A DNA stretch of 35,036 nucleotides. It comes from Planctomycetota bacterium (GTDB lineage Bacteria; Planctomycetota; Planctomycetia; Gemmatales; Gemmataceae). The notes beneath the pieces are model-generated. The model worked only from the letters and a program-made list of their open reading frames with translations. It was not told where the DNA came from and did not search any database. Positions 8,292-16,242 of the stretch are shown here, one piece after another. The stretch covers positions 1 through 35,036 of the forward strand of contig VGZJ01000028.1 in NCBI GenBank assembly GCA_016872595.1. The letters are read 5' to 3'. Made by a program: the position numbers and the translations under genes. How positions within the stretch are numbered: the first letter of the stretch is position 1; each line of letters starts with the position of its first letter.

Positions 8292-8323
8292 GGTGATGTC
8301 AGTTTGGTTATGTCAGTCGTACC

Positions 8324-10915
8324 CTAATGCTGCAACAGAAACTCTTTCGTATTGAGCAGTCCCCATAGCACGCCTTGTAGCCCCTTCTCGGCGCTCTCGG
8401 CGTCCTTCACGAACTTGAGGCAGGCGGCGCGCTCGGCCTCCGAAGGCGGGCGGCTCACGGTGGCGAGGAACAATGCCTCGATGCGGCTGCCGTCGTCCTT
8501 CAACTCCTTCATCAGCTTCGCGACGCGGCCGTTCTGGTCGCGAATCTTGAGCCACACTTGCGGGTGGTTCGCGAGACCCAGCACCTGCAACACCGACGCG
8601 CCGTTGTCGCGCTCGCAGTCGCACTGCACCGCGGAGTTGCGGTTCGGGCGGCCGTAGGTTTCCAGCACAAACGTCACGAACGGGTTGCTCGGCTTGTACG
8701 GCACCGCGACCGTCTTCACCTCGGCGGGCCAGTGGTAGTAGCTCATGTTCATTTGGTCGACGGTGCCGGTCGCGGCGTTGAGCGCGTCGAGCATCACCTC
8801 GGCTGGGAGGCGGCGCAGCGGGAACGCGGCGTAGTGCGTGCGGTCGGCCTCCGCACCTTTCGCGGGTGTGTTGCTCTGTTGGTAGGTGCGGCTGTTGAGG
8901 ATCGTGCGGTGTAGCCAGCGCAGGTCGTACTTGCTCCCCACGAAGCCGTCGCACAGTTCCTTGAGCAGTTCCGGGTGCGTGGCCGGGTTGAACGCGGACA
9001 GGTTGTCCGGCGGGTCAATGAGACCGCGTCCGAAGTAGTGCGCCCATACGCGGTTCACGATGGCCTTCGCGAAGTACGGGTTGTCGGGCTTGCGCATCCA
9101 CGCCACAACCGCTTCGCGCGGGTCTTTGTCGGCGTCGGGGGTGTACGCTTCGAGTTCGCCCAACAGCCGCAGCGCCTTCGCTTCGGCGGTCCCGAGCGGG
9201 CTGGTCACTTTGGCGGGCGTGCCCGGTGGTAACAGGCGGATTTCGGCTTGCAGCAGCCGGCGCGCGACTTCGGGAAGCTGCTTCGCCCTGCGCTCCATCT
9301 CGGTCGTCTCGGTGCGGTACTTGTCGGCCTTCGCCATCACGTCGCGGAGCTTCGTGATTTCGGCGATTTGCGCCGCCGAAAGCGGCTTCGTGTTGTTGAG
9401 CTTGTCCAGTTCGGCCTTTGCCTTCTTCCAGTCCTCCTCGTGCTTCTTGCCGTCGCCGTCCTTGCGCTTCTTCACGTCGCCTTCGAGGGCTTTGGCCTCG
9501 TCGTTGAACTTCTTGTACAGGGCCGCCATTTCGGGGAACTTCTTCTCGTTGTCGCCTTGAAAACCGACCTTGCGGACGCGCATGAAGAAGTTCGCGAATT
9601 CCAGCAGGTCTTCTTGCCGCCAGTTGTCGTGCGGGTGGCGGTGGCACTGCGCGCATTCGAGGCGCAGGCCGAGGAAGGCGTGCGCGACCTGTTGCGCCCC
9701 GCTGACGCCGTCCGCGCCGCGCCGTTGCCAGAACAGGTCGAGCGTCTGGCGCTTGGCGTAGAGCGCGAGGTCCGACCGACCGGGGGCAAAGCCCGCGAAC
9801 AGCGCCTTCACCTCCTCCGCGTACTCCTCCGGGGTGCGCCCCTCGCGGCTGGTCGCCAACAAGATGCGCTCGACGAACTGGTCGTAGGGGGTGTTCTCCA
9901 CCATCCGCGCGCGAATCCACGCCTGCATCCGCGGGGCGTCATGTTCGAGCGAGAGCGCGTCGGCGTACACGCCGAAGTCCGCGGCCTTGAGCAGATCGCT
10001 AAACCGCAGCGTCCACAGGTCCGCGTGGCCGGGGCGCAGCAGTAGCTCGTCGATCTTCTTCGCGCGCTTGTCGGTGCCGGAATCAGTGAGGAACTTCTGC
10101 ACCTCGTCCGGTGTGGGCAGTTCGCCGGTAATGTCGAGGTGGGCGCGGCGCAGGAACGTGGCGTCGTCCGCGAGCGCGGCGGGCGGCAGGTTCAGGCGCT
10201 TGAGCTTCGCGAGGACGTGCCCGTCCACGAAATTGTTGGGCTTCAGGTCGGGGAACGGCGTGGCGTCCGGGCGCGGCACGAGCACGCGCGCGAGCGCCGG
10301 CTGCGCCCGGTAGCGGACGATGATGGCGGCATCGCCAACGCCCTTCGCGGACACCGCGCCGGTTGCCTCCACGGTCGCGGTCGCGACGTCGAGCGACTCG
10401 AACGAGCAGTACGCGGTCACGTCCCCGGTCGTGCCGTCGGCGAACGCGGCCTCAACCTTCAGCTTGTATGCTTCGCCCTTCTTCGCCACCTGTTCGGCCG
10501 GCGACACTCTCAGTTCCTTCACGCGCGCCGTCGCCATGTCGTCGACCTTCGCGCCGCCGGCGATCCACTTCCGGATCAACTCGTAGTCGGGGCTGTCGGC
10601 GCGAAGGCGCACGCCGCCGCCGTGTTCGGCCTGCCCGGTCGCCTTGCGCAGGAGCAGGCTCGCGCCGGGGTCGGTGGCGTTGACGCGCCGGCCGCCGAAC
10701 TCACGCAGCAGGCGCGCATAGTCGCTGTCGGGGTCGGCCCCAAACAGCGACAGCCGGAACCCGTTCTGCCCCTTCACCGCGCCGTGGCAGGTGCCGCCGT
10801 TGCAGCCGAGTTTGCTGAACAGCGCCGTGACGTGCTTCTGATACGAAGGTTCGTCGGCGCGCGCGAGCTGTGGGAGCGCGAGGAGAACGAACGCGGGGAG
10901 AGCGTATCGCGTCAT
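8324..10915 (-). CDS. Planctomycete cytochrome-like DUF1549/DUF1553 protein with Ig-like domain
   Basis: This is an 863-residue exported protein. The start is placed at 10915 (MTRYALPAFV, cut after LARA), because the open frame upstream is unrelated to a signal peptide. Domain order: N-terminal C38-N-G-G-T-C-H44 motif (CxxxxCH rather than heme-type CxxCH); Big_2-like Ig domain about 145-225; DUF1549 (PSCyt2) about 235-440 with CAQCHRHPHD (C421/C424/H425), a possible heme or metal site; a charged, Lys/Glu-rich helical linker about 450-560; and DUF1553 (PSD1) to the C-terminus (AIVNRVWAHYFGRGL, PLRRLPAEVMLDA). Such proteins are paired with DUF1501 in planctomycetes and are probably periplasmic. 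Function unknown; redox or polysaccharide handling has been suggested. It is the first gene of the minus-strand trio. Confidence 0.9.
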   Translation of the reverse strand: MTRYALPAFVLLALPQLARADEPSYQKHVTALFSKLGCNGGTCHGAVKGQNGFRLSLFGADPDSDYARLLREFGGRRVNATDPGASLLLRKATGQAEHGGGVRLRADSPDYELIRKWIAGGAKVDDMATARVKELRVSPAEQVAKKGEAYKLKVEAAFADGTTGDVTAYCSFESLDVATATVEATGAVSAKGVGDAAIIVRYRAQPALARVLVPRPDATPFPDLKPNNFVDGHVLAKLKRLNLPPAALADDATFLRRAHLDITGELPTPDEVQKFLTDSGTDKRAKKIDELLLRPGHADLWTLRFSDLLKAADFGVYADALSLEHDAPRMQAWIRARMVENTPYDQFVERILLATSREGRTPEEYAEEVKALFAGFAPGRSDLALYAKRQTLDLFWQRRGADGVSGAQQVAHAFLGLRLECAQCHRHPHDNWRQEDLLEFANFFMRVRKVGFQGDNEKKFPEMAALYKKFNDEAKALEGDVKKRKDGDGKKHEEDWKKAKAELDKLNNTKPLSAAQIAEITKLRDVMAKADKYRTETTEMERRAKQLPEVARRLLQAEIRLLPPGTPAKVTSPLGTAEAKALRLLGELEAYTPDADKDPREAVVAWMRKPDNPYFAKAIVNRVWAHYFGRGLIDPPDNLSAFNPATHPELLKELCDGFVGSKYDLRWLHRTILNSRTYQQSNTPAKGAEADRTHYAAFPLRRLPAEVMLDALNAATGTVDQMNMSYYHWPAEVKTVAVPYKPSNPFVTFVLETYGRPNRNSAVQCDCERDNGASVLQVLGLANHPQVWLKIRDQNGRVAKLMKELKDDGSRIEALFLATVSRPPSEAERAACLKFVKDAESAEKGLQGVLWGLLNTKEFLLQH

Positions 10916-11124
10916 CGGTGGGCCTTTGAAAAGCGAACCAGCACCGAGAAAAGCGGTCGCGGGGCAGGCGAGCGACCGCGGGGGTCGCGCAGGCGGGTCT
11001 TTACCCCGTCTACGATACCACAGGTCGGCGGCGCGGCTCAACCGTGTTCCGCGAAAAGGTGGCCGCGCGGCGCGAATGTCCGGGCGGACCGACCCGCGGT
11101 TCGTAGGTTCGTGCGGTTCCGCTG

Positions 11125-11153
11125 TTTACCGTTGCCGGGGCGTAGGCTATACT
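11125..11153 (+). promoter_or_regulatory. Sigma70-like promoter upstream of metallophosphatase
   Basis: A -35 box TTTACC (11125-11130) and a -10 box TATACT (11148-11153) are separated by 17 nt. They match the housekeeping consensus at four and five of six positions. Transcription would start near 11160, giving a leader of about 43 nt before the GTG at 11203. It lies in the 287-nt divergent spacer with the DUF1549 gene; no convincing opposite promoter was found there. Confidence 0.5.
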
Positions 11154-11202
11154 TCACGTTTAACACCGGCCGCAACTGCCGGGAGCGCAACGGGAACCCG
11201 GC

Positions 11203-11949
11203 GTGAAGGCCATCATCAGCGACATTCACGGCAACATGGAAGCGCTCCAAGCCGTGCTCGCGGACATCAGGTCCCAAAACATCCGCGAGGTGTACTGCCT
11301 CGGCGACGTAGTCGGCTACGGGCCGAACCCGCGCGAGTGCATCGACCTCGTCATGGAGAGCAAGCTCGTCTTGCTCGGCAACCACGACCAAGGCGCGATG
11401 TTCGACCCGGACGGGTTCAACCAGTCCGCGGAGCGCGCCATCTTCTGGACCCGCGGGCAGCTCGAATCGCCGGCCGAGCCGCGGCCCAGCCGCGAGAAGC
11501 GATGGGAGTTCCTCTCCGAGCGTCCCCGCAGCCACCGCGAAAACGGCTACCTGTTCGTTCACGGCAGCGCCCGCAACCCGCTCAACGAGTACGTGTTCCC
11601 CGAAGACGTCTACAACCAGCGCAAGATGGAGCGCATCTTCGCGCTGGTCGAGCGGTACTGCTTCCAAGGGCACACGCACGTGCCCGGCATCTTCACCGAG
11701 AACATGCAGTTCCTCAGCCCGGAAGAAGTGGACTACGCCTACAAGCTCGACGGCCGCAAGACCCTGTGCAACGTCGGCAGCGTGGGCCAGCCGCGCGACG
11801 GCAACTGGCGCGCGTGTTATGTTGTCCTCGACAACGACACGATCAAGTTCCGCCGCGTCGAATACGACTGGCAGAAGACCCGTGACAAGATTTACAAGAT
11901 CCCCGACCTCGACAACTTCCTCGGCGACCGCCTCGGCGAAGGGCGCTAA
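11203..11949 (+). CDS. Calcineurin-like metallophosphatase (YfcE/ApaH-like family)
   Basis: This 248-residue cytoplasmic phosphoesterase has a dinuclear metal site formed by D7-x-H9 (SDIHGN), D35 ([10 protein letters not shown]), N60-H61 (GNHD), FVHGS and GHTHVPG. The start is GTG at 11203, chosen because [11 protein letters not shown] is the conserved N-terminus and no ATG lies in frame between it and the promoter. The substrate is not predictable; relatives hydrolyse phosphodiesters or dinucleotides. It precedes yidC with a 110-nt gap containing a hairpin. Confidence 0.88.
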   Translation: MKAIISDIHGNMEALQAVLADIRSQNIREVYCLGDVVGYGPNPRECIDLVMESKLVLLGNHDQGAMFDPDGFNQSAERAIFWTRGQLESPAEPRPSREKRWEFLSERPRSHRENGYLFVHGSARNPLNEYVFPEDVYNQRKMERIFALVERYCFQGHTHVPGIFTENMQFLSPEEVDYAYKLDGRKTLCNVGSVGQPRDGNWRACYVVLDNDTIKFRRVEYDWQKTRDKIYKIPDLDNFLGDRLGEGR

Positions 11950-11981
11950 AACACCAGCCGCGCACGTACGAATCACCCGTT

Positions 11982-12007
11982 GGCCCACGAACCGTGGTTC
12001 GTGGGCC
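11982..12007. repeat. 12-bp perfect hairpin upstream of yidC
   Basis: GGCCCACGAACC (11982-11993) pairs exactly with 11996-12007 with a minimal GT loop, so the tip base pairs probably open. A short T-rich stretch follows within about 10 nt (GCTTTCGT), but it is not a clear U-tract. It could attenuate transcription between the phosphatase and yidC. Confidence 0.7.
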
Positions 12008-12059
12008 GCGTGCTTTCGTAACATACCCGATATTGCTTCCGCCTCATTAGCCGCCACTC

Positions 12060-14471
12060 ATGCGCAAAAACGCTTTCAACATCGTCCTCTTCACGGTCCT
12101 CGCGGGGGGGCTATTCTTCGCGTGGCAACAGGCCGAGAAGAACCTGCCGAAGCCGGCCAAGAAGGACGAGGCCAAGGACGAGCGTACAGACGAGCAAAAG
12201 AAGAAGGACGAGCAGGCCAAGAAGGACGAGCCGAAAAAGAAGGACGAACCCAAAGAGAAGCCGAAAGACGAGCCGAAGATCGCGCCGCCCCCGCCGCGCG
12301 AGCGCGTGAAACCGACGCTCGTTCCGCTCGGCGACGACACCTTTTACAACCGTGTCCTCCTCACGACGCAGGGCGGCGGCGTGCAGCAGGTAGTGCTGCC
12401 GAAGTTTGGGCAGGCCGACCGCCTCGGGCGCGAGGTCAAGATCAAGGACGACGCCGGCAACCCCACCAAGACCGCGCTGCCGATGTACCTGATCCCCGGT
12501 GTGGTGCAGCCGCGCGCCAAGTACCTACGCGAGGAGTACCAGCCGCCGAAGCTCGGGCCGGGCAAGGTGGGCGACCCGACGGACCTCGCGGAGCCGTCGT
12601 ACACGATCTTCCACTACCCGGCCCCGGAGGACGCGCGCCCGGACCCGATGATGGGCGAGTTGGAATGGGCCGCGGCCGACGGCTACCGCGACCCCGCCGG
12701 CGCGCCGAAGCCGAAGGTGCTGCCCGGCGGCGAGCACGAGATGGCCTTCGAGTTCCCGCTCCCGGCCCCGTACTACTATACGATCCGCAAGACGTACACG
12801 CTCGCGCCGAAGGAGTACCACATCGGCCTGCGGGTGACGGTGACGAAGCGCGGCGACCCCGGTTCGAAGAAGGGCAAGGGCCAAGAGCTGCGGTTGCAAC
12901 TGTCCGGCCCGCGCGGGTTGCCCATCGACGGCGAGTGGTCGGCCACCAAGTACCGCGAGGCCGTCATCGGCTGGACCGAGAGCAAGGGCGCGGCCCGTCG
13001 CCAAGTCGAAGACGGGGCGACCGTGGGCAGCAAGCGCGGCGGTGAGATGGTCGAGCGCCGCGACAACACGTTCCGCTATATGGTGGTCGCCACGCAGTTC
13101 TTCGCCTCCGGCGTTGCCATCGACGACCGGGCCGACGACACGCCGGAAAAGGGCCGGCGTCACCCGTGGGACTACGTCCGCGCCACCACCGAACTGCCGT
13201 TCGACAAAAAGCAGGACTACAACCTGCCGTACTTCGACGACCTGACCGTGCGCGCCGCCACCGAGGTCATCGACCTCGAACCGGGCAAGACGATCACCCA
13301 CACTTACCTGATCTACAACGGCCCCTCCAAGCCGCGCTTGCTGAAGCTCACCAGCGGCGACCGGGCAGTCGATCACGCCCTCGTGGACCGCTACTCCGAC
13401 GCGCTGTACCTGCGCACGGTCGTCGACTTCCGCTCCGACACGTGGCTCGGCCGGTTCGCCAACTGGATCTACTGGACCGACGTGGTCATCGTGTTCACGA
13501 ACCTGATGCACTGGCTCCTCGCGGTCATCCACTCCGTCGTGCCGAACTGGGCGTTCAGCATCGTCATCCTCACCGTCATGGTCCGGCTCGCGCTGATCGT
13601 TCCCAGCCGCAAGCAGACCGCGATGAGCATGAAGATGATGGAACTGCAGAAGCAGTTGCAGCCGGAGTTCGAGAAGCTACAGGCGAAGTACAAGGACGAC
13701 ATGGGCACCTACAACCGCGAGAAGATGCGGTTGATGATGTCGCGCGGCATCAACCCGATGGCCCCGCTCGGCGGGTGCTTCCTGCTGCTCGCGCAGATGC
13801 CGATCATGATGGGCCTGTACTTTTGCCTCCAAGAGAGCGTGTTCTTCCGGCTCGAATCGTTCCTGTGGATCGACAACCTCGCGGCCCCGGACATGCTGAT
13901 CTGGTGGAGCGAGAAGATCCCGTACCTGAGCACGCCGGAGGACGTGGGTAGTTTCCTGTACTTGGGGCCGTTCTTCAACCTGCTCCCGGTGCTCGCGGTC
14001 GGGCTGATGATGTACCAGCAGGCGAAGATGATGCCGCCCTCGACCGACCCGCAGGCCGAGCAGCAGCGGGTGATGATGAAGATGATGATGGTGATGATGG
14101 CGGTGTTCTTCTACAAGGTGGCCGCGGGGCTGGCGCTGTACTTCATCGTGAGCACCGCGTGGGGCATCCTCGAACGGCTGCTCATCCCGAAGCCGAAGGT
14201 GAATCTCGACGACCCGGCGAAGGCCGCGGCCGACGGCAAGCCGACCGCGCCCGCGGCCCCGGCGCGGCCCCCGGGGTTCTTCGGCCGGCTGCGCGAGGCG
14301 CTCAAGAAGAAGATGGAAGAGATGCAGCGCCAAGCCGACGAGCAAGCCAAGCGCCAGATTCGCAACGACCCCAACCGCGGCGACGGCGGTCCGTCCGGCG
14401 GGGCCGACAGCCAAGAGCCGTCCCCCGGCACCCTCCCCCGCCGCGACAAGAAGAAGAAGCGCCGGAAGTAG
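12060..14471 (+). CDS. yidC: Membrane protein insertase YidC
   Basis: This 803-residue inner-membrane insertase/foldase works with SecYEG or alone. TM1 is at residues 5-22, followed by an unusual Lys/Asp/Glu-rich, KKDE-repeated linker (about 30-80), then the large periplasmic domain of Gram-negative YidC, and the conserved core: TM2 about 483-514 with the groove arginine R509 (VMVRLAL), cytoplasmic coiled hairpin MMELQKQLQPEFEKLQAKYK, TM3 about 566-595 (PLGGCFLLLAQMPIMMGLY), TM4 about 634-659 and TM5 about 671-706. The Met-rich segment before TM5 and a basic tail ending KKKKRRK are typical of long YidC and may contact ribosomes. It is longer than E. coli YidC (548 aa), mainly because of the linker, periplasmic domain and tail. 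The start ATG at 12060 directly precedes the TM1 segment. Confidence 0.95.
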   Translation: MRKNAFNIVLFTVLAGGLFFAWQQAEKNLPKPAKKDEAKDERTDEQKKKDEQAKKDEPKKKDEPKEKPKDEPKIAPPPPRERVKPTLVPLGDDTFYNRVLLTTQGGGVQQVVLPKFGQADRLGREVKIKDDAGNPTKTALPMYLIPGVVQPRAKYLREEYQPPKLGPGKVGDPTDLAEPSYTIFHYPAPEDARPDPMMGELEWAAADGYRDPAGAPKPKVLPGGEHEMAFEFPLPAPYYYTIRKTYTLAPKEYHIGLRVTVTKRGDPGSKKGKGQELRLQLSGPRGLPIDGEWSATKYREAVIGWTESKGAARRQVEDGATVGSKRGGEMVERRDNTFRYMVVATQFFASGVAIDDRADDTPEKGRRHPWDYVRATTELPFDKKQDYNLPYFDDLTVRAATEVIDLEPGKTITHTYLIYNGPSKPRLLKLTSGDRAVDHALVDRYSDALYLRTVVDFRSDTWLGRFANWIYWTDVVIVFTNLMHWLLAVIHSVVPNWAFSIVILTVMVRLALIVPSRKQTAMSMKMMELQKQLQPEFEKLQAKYKDDMGTYNREKMRLMMSRGINPMAPLGGCFLLLAQMPIMMGLYFCLQESVFFRLESFLWIDNLAAPDMLIWWSEKIPYLSTPEDVGSFLYLGPFFNLLPVLAVGLMMYQQAKMMPPSTDPQAEQQRVMMKMMMVMMAVFFYKVAAGLALYFIVSTAWGILERLLIPKPKVNLDDPAKAAADGKPTAPAAPARPPGFFGRLREALKKKMEEMQRQADEQAKRQIRNDPNRGDGGPSGGADSQEPSPGTLPRRDKKKKRRK

Positions 14472-14498
14472 CGGGGGCAGACGGTCTGATTGCCTTCT

Positions 14499-14527
14499 GT
14501 AGCCGGCCTCATCGAGGCCGGAGCTAC
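14499..14527. repeat. REP-like hairpin beginning GTAG, after yidC
   Basis: CCGGCCTC (14503-14510) pairs perfectly with 14514-14521 around an ATC loop. The flanking GTAG (14499-14502) pairs with CTAC (14524-14527) across a 2-nt bulge. A GTAG at the foot of an imperfect palindrome is the hallmark of bacterial REP elements. It may also act as the 3' end of the yidC mRNA. Confidence 0.72.
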
Positions 14528-14576
14528 ACGCGCGATTCGGCTACACCACAACGAAGGGCACTCGCGCACTGGACGA

Positions 14577-14781
14577 TCACTTGATCGCATCCCAATCCGT
14601 CTCTGCAACGGGTTCGGTCGGGCGGTCGGAGCGGAGCACGGTGCCACGAAGCGAACCGACCGCGGGCGCGCTCGCTGGGAGCACGATCACTTCAACGACC
14701 TGCCCCGCGCGGAACGGGAGCTGATCGAGGTTCAATTTCCCGTCTTCCGCGAGGACGGCTTCAACTCGGTGTGCGGGGCAT
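14577..14781 (-). pseudogene. Small antitoxin-like gene with a frameshift near its start
   Basis: On the minus strand an open frame ends at 14577 and reads EDGKLNLDQLPFRAGQVVEV, then IVLPAS and a C-terminal LRGTVLRSDRPTEPVAETDW. This resembles the small (65-80 aa) antitoxin-like proteins common in planctomycetes and cyanobacteria, which often pair with PIN-domain toxins. Upstream, the frame meets a TAG without any start codon. An ATG at 14781 followed by CCCC is one base out of frame; with CCC the gene would read MPAHRVEAVLAEDG and give 67 residues. So there is a 1-nt insertion in a C-run, either a real inactivation or a sequence error. No toxin gene fits in the 100 nt between it and yidC. 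It lies in the 387-nt gap 14472-14858, which otherwise holds only the hairpin at 14499-14527. Confidence 0.55.
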
Positions 14782-14858
14782 CGGTTCGGCTCCTACTCGG
14801 CTCAGTCTCGGCGGGCAGCCTGTGCGTCATACGCGCGCCTGGGCGGCCTCTCAACGGG

Positions 14859-15392
14859 TCACGGTTTCGGCTCGGTCGCGCTCTCTTTGAACTCTACATC
14901 GACTTCGATGTCCTTGTCCGAGTTGATCCACAACTCGATGTGGAGCGGTTCCTTGTTGTGAACGACCATCTCAACGCCTTGGGTCTCTTTACTGCGCAAC
15001 CGGATCTCTTTAACGTGCGGCGTGACTTGGAAGTAGGTGAACTTGTTGTTCTTCTTGTTAACCACCATGATAACCGGCACCCCCTTGGCCGGGGGTTGAG
15101 CAGACGGCTCGCCGTCCACAATCTCGCGATAGATTTGCTGCGCGTCGAGGATCAACCCCTTGACCTCTTGCAGATCGACGCGAAGACTCGCGACGAGCGG
15201 TTGAAGCGAGATGAGGCAGGGCACGCGGCGCAACGTGGCGCGCGGCCCAGTCGGGGCGTTCTTCGGCCCTTGCGCGGAAGGAGTGCCAGTGGCCATGGGT
15301 TCGGCCGGCTTGTTGCCAAGCCCCAGTTTCTCACACCCGCACGTCAGGACGAGAGCGCATGTGAACGCGACGAAGGCAGTAAGGCGGCGCAT
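14859..15392 (-). CDS. Putative lipoprotein of unknown function
   Basis: This protein has 177 residues. The start is at 15392 because GGAG sits nine nt upstream and the N-terminus is a signal sequence: MRRLTAFVAFTCALVLTCGC. The LTCGC segment is a loose lipobox, so lipid attachment is likely but not certain. The rest has a flexible Pro/Ala/Gly region (residues 25-50) and then a soluble domain with LQPLVASLRVDLQEVKGLI, PVIMVVNKKNNKFTYFQVTP and a charged end rich in Glu/Asp. No family is recognised. It is probably envelope-located. It stands alone on the minus strand with a 352-nt gap upstream, and there is no sign of co-transcription with its neighbours. Confidence 0.72.
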   Translation of the reverse strand: MRRLTAFVAFTCALVLTCGCEKLGLGNKPAEPMATGTPSAQGPKNAPTGPRATLRRVPCLISLQPLVASLRVDLQEVKGLILDAQQIYREIVDGEPSAQPPAKGVPVIMVVNKKNNKFTYFQVTPHVKEIRLRSKETQGVEMVVHNKEPLHIELWINSDKDIEVDVEFKESATEPKP

Positions 15393-15589
15393 GACGGAGT
15401 TCTCCAAATGGCCGGTTGCGCGGGCACAGATTCCGCCCTCAGCGCACCGACGGCTGAGGTACGCGACCGAGGAACCTGTCTGAAAGATACCCAGACCCGG
15501 CGCGCCTAACAAGTACCCTGTCGCACGCGCCACCGCGCACGGTAGTTATCGGGTTCACCGTACTCTCAATCGCCCACCCGCGGTAGCGC

Positions 15590-15652
15590 GCTTGGGGTGG
15601 CGCTCGCAAAGCCTCGCTGACCCCAAGCTATCGAGTACAACGCCTTCGGCGT
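15590..15652. repeat. Composite inverted repeat in a 352-nt non-coding gap
   Basis: GCTTGGGGT (15590-15598) pairs with ACCCCAAGC (15620-15628); immediately after comes ACGCC-TTC-GGCGT (15640-15652). This is the only structure seen in the gene-free stretch 15393-15744. A short open frame running over it on the minus strand (15566-15748) reads like translated repeat, not protein. Confidence 0.65.
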
Positions 15653-15744
15653 AAAGAGGTGTGGCCTTGCCTCAGCCCCTTTTTCCGCGCCTCCGTCATG
15701 CGCGTACCGCTCACGTACCTCATTTCGATGCCAAACACGACCCC

Positions 15745-16242
15745 TCACTCTATGACTTTGAACTCAACTGTGGCCACGTAGGGCAGGTCACGCAGCTTCT
15801 CGTGGATCGGTCCCCAGATGCGGCAGTGAGAAACGACCTCGCAGACCTTGAAATTGGCGGGTTCGTAGTCGCCGCCGAGCACCGGCAATTGAAGATAGCA
15901 GTAGCACTCGCCCGGCCCCAACACGTTGCCGGCGGCGCACAACTGATCGACTAGCACCGCCCAGAACCAGTTGGTCGCGTTGTCGGTGTCCGCCGCGACC
16001 CGCGCGAACTCGGCTTCACTCGCGGCGACCACGTCCAGAGTGCCACAGCCGACGTCAAGCCACCACACCTGACCGCTTGCGTCTACGAGGAACAAATTAC
16101 CGAGGGCCGTTGCGAACAACGGCCGCGCCAAGTCGGGTACGAGCCACCGCCAGAACTCCAGCGCGCGCACGGCATCGGCGTCGGAGAGCGGCACGATCAG
16201 ATCACTGCGAGCAGGTGGCAAGCTCAGAGGAGTCACGTTCAC
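15745..16242 (-). CDS. DUF1851 (Tdi1-like immunity C-terminal) protein
   Basis: This protein has 165 residues. The start is the GTG at 16242, which overlaps the upstream cyclase stop as GTGA (translational coupling); the frame continues upstream only inside the cyclase. The C-terminal half fits DUF1851, found in type VI secretion immunity proteins and in many orphan genes: ARPLFATALGNLFLVDASG, VWWLDVGCGTLDVVA, GECYCYLQLPVLGGDYEPAN and a final DLPYVATVEFKV. No signal peptide, so cytoplasmic. No effector gene is visible nearby, so a role as orphan immunity protein or a house-keeping DUF1851 cannot be separated. Coupling to a metabolic cyclase is unusual for an immunity gene. Confidence 0.74.
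   Translation of the reverse strand: MNVTPLSLPPARSDLIVPLSDADAVRALEFWRWLVPDLARPLFATALGNLFLVDASGQVWWLDVGCGTLDVVAASEAEFARVAADTDNATNWFWAVLVDQLCAAGNVLGPGECYCYLQLPVLGGDYEPANFKVCEVVSHCRIWGPIHEKLRDLPYVATVEFKVIE

Noticed and set aside
10916-11041. N-terminal extension of the DUF1549/DUF1553 protein
   Set aside because: Residues are Arg/Pro-rich and precede a clean signal peptide that starts at 10915.
14499-14527. Intrinsic terminator of yidC
   Set aside because: The stem is adequate but no U-tract follows; kept as a REP-like hairpin.
15566-15748. Short minus-strand open frame over the 15590-15652 repeat
   Set aside because: The peptide is a translation of the inverted repeat and has no ribosome-binding site or protein-like pattern.
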